From assembly GCF_038404745.2 (NCBI RefSeq), contig NZ_JAYKTT020000024.1, positions 124,001-188,000 on the forward strand: a stretch of DNA of 64,000 nt. Direction: 5' to 3'. The notes under the pieces are model-generated. The model was given only the letters and a program-made list of their open reading frames with translations, had not been told where the DNA came from and did no database searches. Below, piece after piece: positions 53,968 to 63,683 of the stretch; the first letter of the stretch is position 1; every line of letters begins with the position of its first letter. The position numbers were made by a program, and so were the translations under genes. This DNA is from Chlorogloeopsis sp038404745. GTDB lineage: Bacteria > Cyanobacteriota > Cyanobacteriia > Cyanobacteriales > Nostocaceae.

Positions 53968-55530
53968 TTACAATCCCTCAGTTGGCTTGGCAGGCATAGC
54001 ACTTACCTGAGTGCTATCAGCTGCTTTTGCTTGCAACATTGAAGTATGAGTGATGGAATTATTAGCCAGGGTAAATATGGGGTTGGACAAAATTCCAGCA
54101 ATGGAAGTGGCGATTAAAGTTGTTAACAAACCTACCTGCAAAGGTCTAAATCCAGGTAAATTCCAACGTACTTCAGGATAATTCTTGACAGCATCAGACA
54201 TCTCTTGGGGTTCTTTAACCACCATCATCTTAACTACGCGAATGTAGTAGTAGATGGAGACAACACTAGTTACTAGACCTAGTAATACTAAACCATAAAG
54301 ACCTGCTTGCCATCCAGCCCAAAACAGGTAAATCTTTCCAAAGAATCCAGCTAAGGGCGGTATCCCTCCTAAAGACAGTAGGGCAATACTTAAGCCCAAA
54401 GTCAACAGAGGATCTTTCTGATATAAACCAGAGTATTCGGCAATTTGATCGGTTCCTGTTCGTAGCGAGAAAAGAATAATGCAAGTAAAACCGCACAGGT
54501 TCATAAACAGGTAGACCAACAGGTAAAATACCATACTGGCATATCCTGCTTGGCTATCAGCAATCAAACCAATCATTACAAATCCAGCTTGGGCAATGGA
54601 TGAATAAGCTAACATCCGTTTCATGCTGGTTTGGGCAAGAGCAACTACGTTACCCAAAATCATACTCAGTACGGCGAGGGCAGTGAAAACAAACTTCCAC
54701 TCCTCAGCGACGAGAGGGAAAACGGTTGTCAGCAAGCGAATGGCAAGGGCAAACCCAGCTGCTTTAGAACCTACAGACAAAAAGGCAATGACTGGGGTAG
54801 GCGCGCCTTCGTAAACATCTGGTGTCCACTGGTGGAAGGGTGCAGCGGAGATTTTAAAGCCTACACCTGCAATCACAAACACAAGAGCAATTACTACACC
54901 CAAGGATTGGGCTAGGTTGGCTGTAGCAATGCCATTAGCGATCGCATTCAGTTCTGTTTGTCCGCCAGACAAACCGTACAGCAGGGAAACACCATACAAA
55001 AATACAGCTGTACTAGCAGCACCAACTAACAAGTATTTCAGCGCCGCTTCATTAGAACGGGGATCGCGCTTTGTATAACCTGTTAGCAAATAAGAGGAAA
55101 TACTTAGGGTTTCTAGAGAGACGAAAATCATCACCAACTCACTAGCCCCTGATAAAAACATTCCTCCCAAGGTAGCAGTGAGCAAAATCGCTATGAATTC
55201 TGCTAAAGCGGTACCACTTTGTTCAACATAGCGAATTGACATCAAAATCGTAACGGCAGCAGATAAAGCCACAATACCGCGAAATACGATGCTGAGGTCA
55301 TCACCATTAAAGGCACCAGCAAAGAAGATGGGATTAGAACTATCCCATTGCAAATACAGGGCGAAAATTGCGGCGAACAAACCTGCGATCGCTAGATATG
55401 CAATCCAGCGCGAGGAATTACGCCCCAATATCAAATCCACAATCAAAACCCCCAAGAAGGTGGCTACCACTATTCCCTCTGGCAATATCGTTCCAGCATT
55501 CAACTGGGATGCAACATTAGCAAAATCCAT
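53968..55530 (-). CDS. ndhB: NAD(P)H-quinone oxidoreductase subunit 2 (NdhB)
   Basis: The 520-residue membrane subunit has about fourteen hydrophobic helices and NdhB/NuoN hallmarks: the N-terminus MDFANVASQLNAGTILPEG, ASELVMIFVSLETLSISSYL, TKRDPRSNEAALKYLLVGA (helix with the Lys relay), FKISAAPFHQWTPDVYEGAP and MLAYSSIAQAGF. NdhB is an antiporter-like proton channel of the NDH-1 complex, which runs cyclic electron flow, respiration and CO2 uptake in thylakoids. I use the ATG at 55528-55530, where homology starts, seven codons inside the longest frame. A strong terminator follows, so this is a single-gene unit. Confidence 0.97.
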   Translation of the reverse strand: MDFANVASQLNAGTILPEGIVVATFLGVLIVDLILGRNSSRWIAYLAIAGLFAAIFALYLQWDSSNPIFFAGAFNGDDLSIVFRGIVALSAAVTILMSIRYVEQSGTALAEFIAILLTATLGGMFLSGASELVMIFVSLETLSISSYLLTGYTKRDPRSNEAALKYLLVGAASTAVFLYGVSLLYGLSGGQTELNAIANGIATANLAQSLGVVIALVFVIAGVGFKISAAPFHQWTPDVYEGAPTPVIAFLSVGSKAAGFALAIRLLTTVFPLVAEEWKFVFTALAVLSMILGNVVALAQTSMKRMLAYSSIAQAGFVMIGLIADSQAGYASMVFYLLVYLFMNLCGFTCIILFSLRTGTDQIAEYSGLYQKDPLLTLGLSIALLSLGGIPPLAGFFGKIYLFWAGWQAGLYGLVLLGLVTSVVSIYYYIRVVKMMVVKEPQEMSDAVKNYPEVRWNLPGFRPLQVGLLTTLIATSIAGILSNPIFTLANNSITHTSMLQAKAADSTQVSAMPAKPTEGL

Positions 55531-56072
55531 GAGCTGTATAGGTTTTGGCAATTAGACATAAAAGGGCCAACTGTGTTAATTCTATTGTGTTTTCTACTAA
55601 AGTTTCGTGACGCTGTTTTTGTTACTGGATCGATACCATCAAATTAGTTTATGTTTTAGTTTAGCGATCGCTCATGTGGAGGTAGCAGCGATCGCCTTGC
55701 AACCACTGCGTCGGCTCCGCCGACAGCAATCCTAATTTCACTTACAGCTCTTAAAATCAAATCTTCAGGTGATACCTGTTTTTCTCTTTCCCAGCCTCCA
55801 GCTTGGGAAAGAATTGATCAAGGCTCTGCCGACAGAGCCTCACAGTTTTTATTACCATGCAGAGCATAAGTAATGAGAAAATTTAGTTTAATTAAATATC
55901 AAAACTAAAAATTAATAAGCAGCTCAGGCAGTGCTGATCTGCTTATGCTTCAAATAAGCAGTTTCAGTAAATAACTGAACTGCTATTTTTGTATTAAATC
56001 GTGCTTGCGAAATGCTATTTTTTAGCTTTAGGCAATAGCTTTTCAGCCTCAGTTTATGAATATATTCAAGAC
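55531..56072. other. Gene-free interval upstream of ndhB and downstream of the RRM gene
   Basis: It includes two HIP1 sites, TTCCCAGCCTCCAGCTTGGGAA, a 7-bp hairpin GGCTCTG CCGA CAGAGCC at 55822-55839 and an 8-bp hairpin CTGCTTAT/ATAAGCAG at 55939-55961. The last may end the RRM transcript but has no T-run. No ORF is recognised. Confidence 0.45.
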
Positions 56073-56387
56073 TTAATAGCGCCTAGAGTATCCACCGCTG
56101 TTACTCTTGCCCCAGCTATTACCGCCAGAGCGACTGCCTCTTTCCTCCCGTGGTCTTGCTTTATTAACTTTCATGACGCGACCCATCCACTCAGCACCAT
56201 CTAAAGCTTGAATGGCTGCATCTTCTGAGGCTTCTGATTCCATTTCTACAAAACCAAAGCCTCGCACACGACCTGTTTCCCGATCAGTGGGAAGTTGAAC
56301 TCGCTTCACAGTGCCATACTCAGAGAACACCTTGCTGAGGTCTTCTTGGGTGACGTTGTAGGATAGGTTGCCTACGTAAATCGACAT
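56073..56387 (-). CDS. Cyanobacterial RNA-binding protein with one RRM and Gly-rich tail
   Basis: The 104-residue protein has one RRM with RNP2 IYVGNLSY and RNP1 RGFGFVEM, followed by a short Gly/Ser/Arg-rich tail (SRSGGNSWGKSNSGGYS). This is the Rbp family of cyanobacteria, whose members are often cold-induced and bind RNA. The tail places it with the glycine-rich Rbp subset. Length is normal. The gene is preceded by a long AT-rich region that may hold a regulated 5' UTR. A hairpin 115 bp beyond the stop may act as the transcript end. Confidence 0.93.
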   Translation of the reverse strand: MSIYVGNLSYNVTQEDLSKVFSEYGTVKRVQLPTDRETGRVRGFGFVEMESEASEDAAIQALDGAEWMGRVMKVNKARPREERGSRSGGNSWGKSNSGGYSRRY

Positions 56388-57485
56388 TAATCTCTCCAGA
56401 AATCACTTATGCATATGCAGAGATATTCATCCGGAGAGTCACTTGCAATGATTGACAAAAACAAGAACACTACCGCCGAACTAAATTCTCCGATTTTATC
56501 TTATCACAATTTCTATTTCGGTAAGGCTTGAAGTTTATAATAAACTGTATTTTAAATTAAAATGTATTGATTTTTACGACACTCCGTAATTTGTAGGATA
56601 TGACAAAACTAAATAACTAATATTGCGTGTTTTGTCTGAGTCACAAAAGGCAGAATCCATACTCTCAAATCCCAAGTTATAAATTTAGAGAAATTGCTAA
56701 ACTTTCAATATTTAAATATTTCTAGAAAAATATATCTTAAGATGGATTATAAATAATAAAATATTCGTTATATTGAACTGTTTCTAGAAGAAATTTATAC
56801 CTTGAGTCAGGAAATCAACTTGATTTTATATAACTTTGGGAATAGATGGATATAGAAGAGATAATTATAAAAGTAAAATCATAAGTATACAATTCCTAAA
56901 TTCACTGTCTTTATAGATTAAGAAGAATAGTGTGAACAGTCATACTTCAATCTAGTTATGATGTAGATAAGTCAACAATTTTAATTTTTTAGTTTTGAGA
57001 GTATTTAAATTTGGATTAATATCTATGACTATCAAATATGTAAGTCACTATTTCATCAATAACTAGAATTACAAATATTAACTATATCTACATATCACTA
57101 GATTGTAGATTTTGATATTATTTCACGATCGGCTTAACCTCTATCGTAAATAAAATTAGCATTTTTCGTATGTCAAATATTTTATCTACAAGCAATATCT
57201 ATCAAAAAATATGAAGTAAGTTTAAATTAGATTTAAAAATAAGTTAATATAGTTACCTACAGGTATTTATTTACTCAAGAGGTACAAAAAACCCTCTTTC
57301 ACTTTTCTGAATAATTGCCACGTAAATAAAGCTTAGAATAAATGATCAATAATTAAAAAGATTCTAATTTGGGAACAAATAAACAGTATTTATTTTGACA
57401 AAATTTAGGGAACACAATTAGAAATTCAGTTAAAAAGGCGCTCAAGCAATAGGTATACAAAGTGGAACAAAGAATTATGACTACC
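56388..57485. other. 1.1-kb AT-rich gene-free interval upstream of the RRM gene
   Basis: No ORF with protein character is seen on either strand and no tRNA-like fold was noticed. The first 130 bp (56388-56520) before the RRM gene are less AT-rich and could be its 5' UTR; cyanobacterial rbp genes often have a long, cold-regulated one. Confidence 0.4.
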
Positions 57486-57779
57486 TTAGTCCGTGACATA
57501 GCGCCAACCTTCAGGTTCATATTCTCGCTGAATTCTCACCATCCATGTACCCTGGGGAATAATAATTGGCTTATGTTCCTCGTGAACAAGCAATGCCTCA
57601 GATGAAAGTACACTCAAATATAAGGTGCCATCTTGCTCGTATAATTCTGCTTGTCCGTCAATGATGCAATGTTTGTGTCCAGTAACTTCACCTTCTGCCA
57701 AAGTCAAATGTGGCAGTTTCTGTCCATCTATTTGCTGCACAGGCAGTAGAATAACGTCACCTTGACGAATTGGTTGCAT
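57486..57779 (-). CDS. Small conserved hypothetical protein with GHxH-type motif
   Basis: The 97-residue soluble protein has a beta-rich pattern: MQPIRQGDVILLPVQQI, LAEGEVTGHKHCIID, YLSVLSSEALLVHEEHKPI and a C-terminal REYEPEGWRYVTD. These motifs match a widespread small family, of unknown function as far as I recall. The paired His in TGHKH and HEEH look like metal-ligand candidates. I use the ATG at 57777-57779, behind AGGAGA, rather than an upstream in-frame codon at 57818. The gene stands alone. Confidence 0.65.
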   Translation of the reverse strand: MQPIRQGDVILLPVQQIDGQKLPHLTLAEGEVTGHKHCIIDGQAELYEQDGTLYLSVLSSEALLVHEEHKPIIIPQGTWMVRIQREYEPEGWRYVTD

Positions 57780-58278
57780 GATTGCTTCTCCTAAAGTTAC
57801 AGAGTTGGTTTTATTCAAGCTTAAAAGCTTTGATTTAATTTTGGCATAGTTAGGAGGTTAGACAAGAGGCAAAGGATTTGGAGCAGAATTTATCGTTGCT
57901 GGGTTTTTTTCGCTGATGAGTGTCTTTGGACAAGCATGAGGCGATCGCATCGAAAATACTTGGGTTTCGTGAACTCATACCTCTTCTATCCTCAAAAATA
58001 GATATTTTCAAATTAGTAGTCGCCAATTATGCCTGAGATAAGTTAAAGATTGAAGTAACTGGAAATTCCATAGATCCGCTTTCCCTATCCTTTAGGAAAA
58101 ACTACACTGTGGAAGTGGCAACAGTCCTATGCCGCAGTTTAAGGGGATTTTACAGGCGGACAGTTTATGTGAGGATTAAATCACATCTCGTTTAATGATT
58201 GATAATCTTTAGATTTAGCTCTCAATTATCTCAATTTGACTGTTTAGCCTAGCAGCTATTCTTTTTTTTGAAATTTCC
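57780..58278. other. Gene-free interval upstream of topA
   Basis: It holds the divergent starts of the small gene at 57486-57779 and topA. No ORF or RNA gene is seen. Text such as GGAAGTGGCAACAGTCC is unremarkable. Confidence 0.35.
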
Positions 58279-60957
58279 ATGTCAACTCTCGTCATCGTCG
58301 AATCTCCGACCAAAGCTCGTACCATTCGCAACTACCTGCCAAAAGACTATCGGGTAGAGGCTTCTATGGGTCATGTGCGTGATCTACCCCAGTCAGCTAG
58401 TGAAATTCCCACCACTGTCAAAGGGGAAAAATGGGCGCAGCTCGGGGTAAATGTAGACGCCGACTTTGAACCTTTGTATGTCGTTCCCAAAGATAAAAAG
58501 AAAGTTGTCACCCAACTCAAAGAAGCATTAAAAGAGGCTTCAGAGTTGATTCTGGCAACAGACGAAGACCGAGAAGGTGAAAGCATAAGTTGGCATTTAT
58601 ACCAATTACTCAAGCCAAGGGTACCGACTAAGCGGATGGTATTTCACGAAATCACTCAAGATGCCATCAAAAAAGCTTTGCACAACTGCCGCAATATTGA
58701 TGAGCAGTTGGTTCGTGCTCAAGAAACACGGCGAATTTTAGATCGATTGGTAGGCTACACCCTCTCTCCCCTGTTGTGGAAAAAAATCGCCTGGGGATTG
58801 TCGGCTGGGCGCGTTCAGTCAGTGGCTGTACGGCTGCTGGTAAACCGCGAACAAGAGCGTCGCGCTTTTAAACAAGCAATATACTGGGATTTAAAAGCTA
58901 CTTTAACTCCCCCGCAAGCAGAAAGCAAAAAAGACCAAGCCTTCGCCGCCCAGCTTGTAACCTTAGCAGGTACTCGATTAGCAACAGGTAGTGATTTTGA
59001 CCCGAAAACAGGCAAAATTACCGCAGGTCGTAATGTTGTCCTGCTCAACCAAGAGCAAGCACAAGCACTTAAAGAACGCCTCAATGGTAAAAGTTGGACA
59101 GTCACAGACATAGAAGAACGCCCCGTTACTCGCAAGCCCGCGGCTCCGTTTACCACTTCGACCCTGCAACAGGAAGCTAACCGGAAACTGCGCCTATCGG
59201 CACGAGATACAATGCGGATTGCCCAAAGTTTGTACGAGCAAGGGTATATCACCTATATGCGTACAGACTCCGTACACCTTTCAGAACAGGCGATCGCCGC
59301 AGCCCGTAGTTGTGTAGAACAGTTGTACGGCAAGCAATATCTCAGCCCCAAACCCCGGCAGTATACAACCAAATCCAAAGGCGCTCAAGAAGCCCATGAA
59401 GCCATTCGTCCTGCGGGTAGTAGCTTCCGTACTCCCCAAGAAACAGGCTTAGGTGGGCGAGAACTGCAATTGTACGATTTGATTTGGAAGCGCACAGTCG
59501 CTTGTCAAATGGCTGACTCTCGCCAAACCCAAATTACCGTGCACTTACAAGTAGAAGACGCCGGATTTCGGTCTTCTGGCAAACGCATCGACTTTCCCGG
59601 CTATTTACGCGCTTATGTTGAAGGAAGCGACGATCCAGAAGCGGCTTTAGAAGATCAAGAAATCATCTTGCCCAATCTGCAAGTCGGGGATCATCCCAAC
59701 TGTAACGAGCTCGAAGCACTGGGACACGAAACTCAACCTCCAGCCAGATATACCGAAGCAACTTTGGTGAAAACCCTAGAAAGTGAGGGCATTGGACGCC
59801 CCAGCACCTATGCGAGTATTATCGGCACAATCCTTGACAAAGGTTATGCTCAGTTGGTGAATAATGCCCTCATACCGACTTTCACCGCCTTTGCCGTTAC
59901 CGATCTGCTAGAAAAATACTTTCCTGATGTTGTCGATCCAAGTTTTACTTCCAAAATGGAGCAAACTTTGGATGATATTGCTACAGGGGAAGCCAAGTGG
60001 TTGCCTTACTTGCGAGAATTTTATTTGGGAGATCAAGGGCTAGAAACTCTAGTCAAACAAAAAGAAGACCAAATTGATGCCAATAAAGCTAGAACAGTAG
60101 AATTGGAAAATTTGGATGCCAAAATCCGCATTGGTAAATTTGGCCCCTACATAGAAGTTCAAAATGGAAATGATATTGTTACAGCCTCAATTCCTAAAGA
60201 CCTGACTCCCGCCGATCTCGATCCCCAAAAGGTAGAAACCTTACTGCGACAAAAAACTTCTGGGCCAGATGAAGTTGGTCGTCATCCAGAAACAGGCGAA
60301 TCGATATATATATTGATTGGCCCTTACGGCCCTTATGTCCAACTAGGAGATAAGTCTGACGAAAATCCCAAACCCAAACAGGCTTCTTTACCAAAAGGAC
60401 TAAAGCCCGAAGATGTCACCCTAGAAATGGCTGTTGGTCTTTTGTCCTTACCCCGGACACTAGGTACGCATCCAGAAACTGGTGCCACAATTCAAGCTAA
60501 CTTAGGACGCTTTGGCCCTTATGTAGTACACAATGCCAAAGAAGGAAAAGATTACCGTTCCCTAAAGGCAGGCGACAATGTTTTGTCAATTTCTTTGGAA
60601 CGAGCATTAGAGTTGTTATCTGAACCAAAAAAGGGACGCACTACAACTAGCAAGTCCAAGGCTGCTTTACGGGAATTAGGAACTCACCCAGAGGATGGCG
60701 AACCAGTCAATATTTACGACGGCCCCTACGGGCCTTACATCAAGCATGGAAAAACCAATGCTAAGATTCCAGAAGGAGTATCACTAGAGGATGTAACTTT
60801 GGATGTGGCTGTTGAGTCGCTTGCAAACAAAGCATCGAGCGGCAAATCCACTCGCAAAACGAGCAAATCAACGACGAAGTCTACTAAGTCCACGACTCGC
60901 TCTAGTGCCAAATCAAAAGCTAAATCCTCAGCTACTGCTGCCAAAAAAGATAGCTAA
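58279..60957 (+). CDS. topA: DNA topoisomerase I (type IA)
   Basis: The 892-residue enzyme starts with the TOPRIM motif LVIVESPTKARTI and has the metal-binding ILATDEDREGESISWHL. The catalytic Tyr is in the GYITYMRTDS motif near residue 330. The C-terminal half carries repeated short domains with KFGPYIEVQNG, GPYGPYVQLG, RFGPYVVHN and GPYGPYIKHG, and ends in a Lys/Ser/Thr-rich tail of about 50 residues. These replace the Cys4 zinc domains of E. coli TopA, a usual cyanobacterial layout. It relaxes negative supercoils through a 5'-phosphotyrosine strand break. The start ATG is standard. A hairpin follows the stop codon. Confidence 0.97.
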   Translation: MSTLVIVESPTKARTIRNYLPKDYRVEASMGHVRDLPQSASEIPTTVKGEKWAQLGVNVDADFEPLYVVPKDKKKVVTQLKEALKEASELILATDEDREGESISWHLYQLLKPRVPTKRMVFHEITQDAIKKALHNCRNIDEQLVRAQETRRILDRLVGYTLSPLLWKKIAWGLSAGRVQSVAVRLLVNREQERRAFKQAIYWDLKATLTPPQAESKKDQAFAAQLVTLAGTRLATGSDFDPKTGKITAGRNVVLLNQEQAQALKERLNGKSWTVTDIEERPVTRKPAAPFTTSTLQQEANRKLRLSARDTMRIAQSLYEQGYITYMRTDSVHLSEQAIAAARSCVEQLYGKQYLSPKPRQYTTKSKGAQEAHEAIRPAGSSFRTPQETGLGGRELQLYDLIWKRTVACQMADSRQTQITVHLQVEDAGFRSSGKRIDFPGYLRAYVEGSDDPEAALEDQEIILPNLQVGDHPNCNELEALGHETQPPARYTEATLVKTLESEGIGRPSTYASIIGTILDKGYAQLVNNALIPTFTAFAVTDLLEKYFPDVVDPSFTSKMEQTLDDIATGEAKWLPYLREFYLGDQGLETLVKQKEDQIDANKARTVELENLDAKIRIGKFGPYIEVQNGNDIVTASIPKDLTPADLDPQKVETLLRQKTSGPDEVGRHPETGESIYILIGPYGPYVQLGDKSDENPKPKQASLPKGLKPEDVTLEMAVGLLSLPRTLGTHPETGATIQANLGRFGPYVVHNAKEGKDYRSLKAGDNVLSISLERALELLSEPKKGRTTTSKSKAALRELGTHPEDGEPVNIYDGPYGPYIKHGKTNAKIPEGVSLEDVTLDVAVESLANKASSGKSTRKTSKSTTKSTKSTTRSSAKSKAKSSATAAKKDS

Positions 60958-60965
60958 ACCTAATA

Positions 60966-61005
60966 GTTAATAGTCAATAGTAATAAATAAATATTGACTA
61001 TTAAC
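60966..61005. repeat. Perfect 14-bp hairpin after topA
   Basis: GTTAATAGTCAATA pairs with TATTGACTATTAAC around a 12-nt AT-rich loop, nine bases after the topA stop. It is AT-only apart from a few G-C pairs and lacks a T-run. Confidence 0.6.
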
Positions 61006-61421
61006 TACAAACTATGCTGTACAATCAAAACACCATGATCTTCAAACAACAATAGATAAAAAATCTTTATATTTTATCTTTTGATTGCTACTCGTTCAAA
61101 CGAATTTCTAAATGATGACAAGAAGCGCAAAGTAGCTCACATCCTGCACCCAGCTTATGAAAGTGAGTTTTGTAATTTGTTTGCGCAAACTACACCCTGT
61201 CTAACACCTATCCTTAGTAGGATGCAGTTGTCTAGGTTATAAATGTGATACTCTAAAAAATGAGGGAGAAAACAACATCAAAATTTTTTAGATGTGGCTT
61301 ATTCTTAAAACATGGGAGCGTGAGTTTGCTGAGTGCAAAACCAGAGTGCAACAAAAAGCTAGTTTCTCCTTTACTGACAAGTTGAAAAGATAGAGGTAGT
61401 ATCTCAGGAGCGGTCAGTCCA
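61006..61421. other. Gene-free interval before the 46-codon ORF
   Basis: AT-rich; no ORF of protein character or RNA gene is seen. It probably holds the promoter for the small ORF and aroQ. Confidence 0.35.
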
Positions 61422-61562
61422 ATGGACTATATAGAAAAGGTGCTAGAAAAGCTTAAAGAATTGGCACGCAAGCTAATTGAAGCCCTTTTGGGGCCAGAGG
61501 TTGAGCCGGAACCGGAGTTAATTCCGATTCCAGTAGATGATCGCTCGCGCCGTCGCTCTTGA
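61422..61562 (+). CDS. 46-residue small protein overlapping aroQ
   Basis: The frame starts with ATG at 61422, about ten bases after TCAGGAGCGG, which fits a ribosome site. It encodes an amphipathic helix (MDYIEKVLEKLKELARKLIE) followed by a Pro/Glu-rich acidic linker (PEVEPEPELIPIP) and ends in DDRSRRRS, a basic tail. Its TGA overlaps the aroQ start TTG in the sequence TTGA, which favours translational coupling. I recall short similar ORFs before aroQ in other cyanobacteria but cannot check. Helix charge balance and RBS support coding; function unknown. Confidence 0.65.
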   Translation: MDYIEKVLEKLKELARKLIEALLGPEVEPEPELIPIPVDDRSRRRS

Positions 61563-62047
61563 AAACAAAGGTGCAGGATTTGACGTTCCGTCCACTAAGC
61601 CTTTTGGTGCTGCATGGGCCAAACTTAAATTTGCTAGGACAGCGAGAACCTGGTATTTATGGTTCTCTAAGCTTGGCTGAGATTAACCGTCAGTTAGAAG
61701 TGGAAGGGAAAAATTTAGCGATAGAAATATCTACCATGCAGTCAAATCACGAAGGAATTTTAGTAGATGCAATTCATGATGCCTTGGGAAAACACCAAGG
61801 CATTTTGATTAATGCTGGAGCTTATACCCACACCAGCGTAGCTTTACGGGATGCGATCGCTGCCGTGAATTTGCCCACAGTAGAAGTGCATTTGAGTAAC
61901 ATATATCGGCGGGAAGAATTCCGCCATCACTCTTATATAGCTCCAATCGCAATTGGGCAAATTAGTGGTTTTGGTGCTCAAAGTTATCTTCTGGGCTTAC
62001 AAGCTTTGGCGTATTACCTAAGGACAAAGTGTGAAGATAAAGTTTGA
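61559..62047 (+). CDS. aroQ: Type II 3-dehydroquinate dehydratase
   Basis: The 162-residue enzyme shows the type II motifs: VLHGPNLNLLGQREPGIYG (catalytic Arg and Tyr), STMQSNHEGILVDAIHDA, LINAGAYTHTSVALRDAI, VEVHLSNIYRREEFRHHSY (catalytic His) and ISGFGAQSYLLGLQAL. It turns 3-dehydroquinate into 3-dehydroshikimate in the shikimate pathway and forms a dodecamer. The start is either TTG at 61559, sharing TTGA with the preceding ORF, or GTG at 61571; neither has a clear ribosome site, so coupling to the upstream ORF is likely. Confidence 0.95.
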   Translation: MKTKVQDLTFRPLSLLVLHGPNLNLLGQREPGIYGSLSLAEINRQLEVEGKNLAIEISTMQSNHEGILVDAIHDALGKHQGILINAGAYTHTSVALRDAIAAVNLPTVEVHLSNIYRREEFRHHSYIAPIAIGQISGFGAQSYLLGLQALAYYLRTKCEDKV

Positions 62048-62443
62048 CACTCTCACCATTAACACGAGCGAGTGGTAGTGGAAGATTTTTGTTTGATCGG
62101 GTTTGTCTAGTTTTAGATTCTCTGTGTTCTAAAACCCCATCGAGATTCCCCTCTACATCCAATTAGCAATTATTTTATGTTCCTTGACTTCCCAGCCCCG
62201 GATAACAAAAAAACTTACGTATAAGTTCGATTTCTCTTTTACAAACTATGTCGCCCCTGTTATTAAGTACTTCCTCTGAGTCAAACATTTGTTTGGCGAG
62301 AATCACCATTACCAATATACAGTTAGTCGCAATTTTGGAAGATCACCAATCCTAAACCGATGTGGTGGGAGTCAAGAGCACAACATTTAAGATAGACTAT
62401 AAATTTTATCCTTTAGTCTTCATAATCTGCTGTCTTTAAATTT
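62048..62443. other. Gene-free interval after aroQ
   Basis: It holds no ORF of protein character; only a 66-codon minus-strand frame, mostly overlapping aroQ, is visible. It presumably carries the promoter for the gene at 62444. Confidence 0.35.
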
Positions 62444-63466
62444 ATGCGCTACTCTCTTGTCAATCGAGCGAGAGGTACTTTCCTGGGAGCCTTAGTTGGC
62501 GAAAGTTTTGCCTTGTTAGGTGACAACAAGTCTCAAATTCATTTGGAACAACACCATAGACAGAGTCTGCTTGATAGTGGTTCAAATCGCGATCGCTCTA
62601 CTTCTGCAAGAATTAGAACAGTTGAACTTCCATCTGGAAACTGGCAAAAACTAGCGCTATTAGGTGCCGAAAGTTTAATCGAACTAGGCAGGTTTGATTT
62701 TGATGATTGGGTAAAGCGTCAGCAACAAGCAGGAATTATTCTAGAAGCAAGCACATTGAGTTCGCCAGAAATAATTCTTACGACTTTACCAGTCGCGCTA
62801 TTTTGTCATGAAAATCTAATTAAACTCCGACAATCCTTACTCGATGTGGTTAAGATCTGGGACGATGATCCACTCGTGCAAGATTGGACATTGGTAATAG
62901 GCTATGCGATCGCTCAATCGCTAACTGACAAACTTACTCACCTCACCCTGATTCCCCAAACCATTTCTTTTTTAGGAGACACATCGACAAGAGTGCCACA
63001 AATTTTATTTAAATTAAATAATTTGTTAGAAAAACATACGGGCTTAGAAAGAATCCAAGTTGAGCTAAACAAGGAAGATAAGCTCAGTTACACAATGGCA
63101 ATGGCTTTTTACTGTTTTTTGAGTACTTTGGAAGAATTTCGCCTTTCGATTTTGCGAGCGAATCAGGTTAACTCGCATTCGCAACAGATGAGTGCAATTA
63201 CTGGTGCTTTATCAGGAACTTATAACAGTACACTCGGTATTCCCATCAGTTGGCACTTCTTGATTGCAAAAATCTGCTCGGCACAGTGGCACCTGACGAA
63301 TTTCTCCCAGATGCTACAATTAGCGGATGCACTCATTGCTACCTGGTCTGGAGTATATCGTCCTGCTTTAGAGCAAAGCAAAACCAGCGAAGAAAAATGG
63401 GCTAGAACGTCGAGCACAGTGCTTCCCCAGGCAATTGCAGCTCCTCGTGTCCTTCGGCTACATTAA
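62444..63466 (+). CDS. ADP-ribosylglycohydrolase-like protein lacking metal-site motifs
   Basis: This 340-residue all-helical protein follows the ADP-ribosylglycohydrolase (DraG/ARH) outline. It has the N-terminal RARGTFLGALVGESFAL, the helix AESLIELGRFDFDDWV that normally follows the WTDDT metal motif, and a late stretch AITGALSGTYNSTLGIPISW that normally follows a D-x-D-T metal motif. In both places the aspartates are gone: the first reads GNWQKLALL and the second SHSQQMSAI. The Mg2+ sites should be lost, so hydrolase activity is doubtful. It may be a binding or regulatory pseudoenzyme. The gene stands alone, 396 bp after aroQ. Confidence 0.65.
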   Translation: MRYSLVNRARGTFLGALVGESFALLGDNKSQIHLEQHHRQSLLDSGSNRDRSTSARIRTVELPSGNWQKLALLGAESLIELGRFDFDDWVKRQQQAGIILEASTLSSPEIILTTLPVALFCHENLIKLRQSLLDVVKIWDDDPLVQDWTLVIGYAIAQSLTDKLTHLTLIPQTISFLGDTSTRVPQILFKLNNLLEKHTGLERIQVELNKEDKLSYTMAMAFYCFLSTLEEFRLSILRANQVNSHSQQMSAITGALSGTYNSTLGIPISWHFLIAKICSAQWHLTNFSQMLQLADALIATWSGVYRPALEQSKTSEEKWARTSSTVLPQAIAAPRVLRLH

Positions 63467-63683
63467 TGCGATCTCTACGTAGTTATATAGTTATTTAGGA
63501 AACGCAGTAAATATTACTGACAAAAAGTTAATTTTGATAAAAATTTGATTAATTTTAGATCACAGATTGTTCTTAATTTAGTTTCTGTAAGTAACAATTG
63601 TGGCAAATATGTAGCTTTAAAACCCATTTCATTTCAGAATTATTTTATTTAATCTATGACAGTAAGCTACTGCGTCAGAAGTA

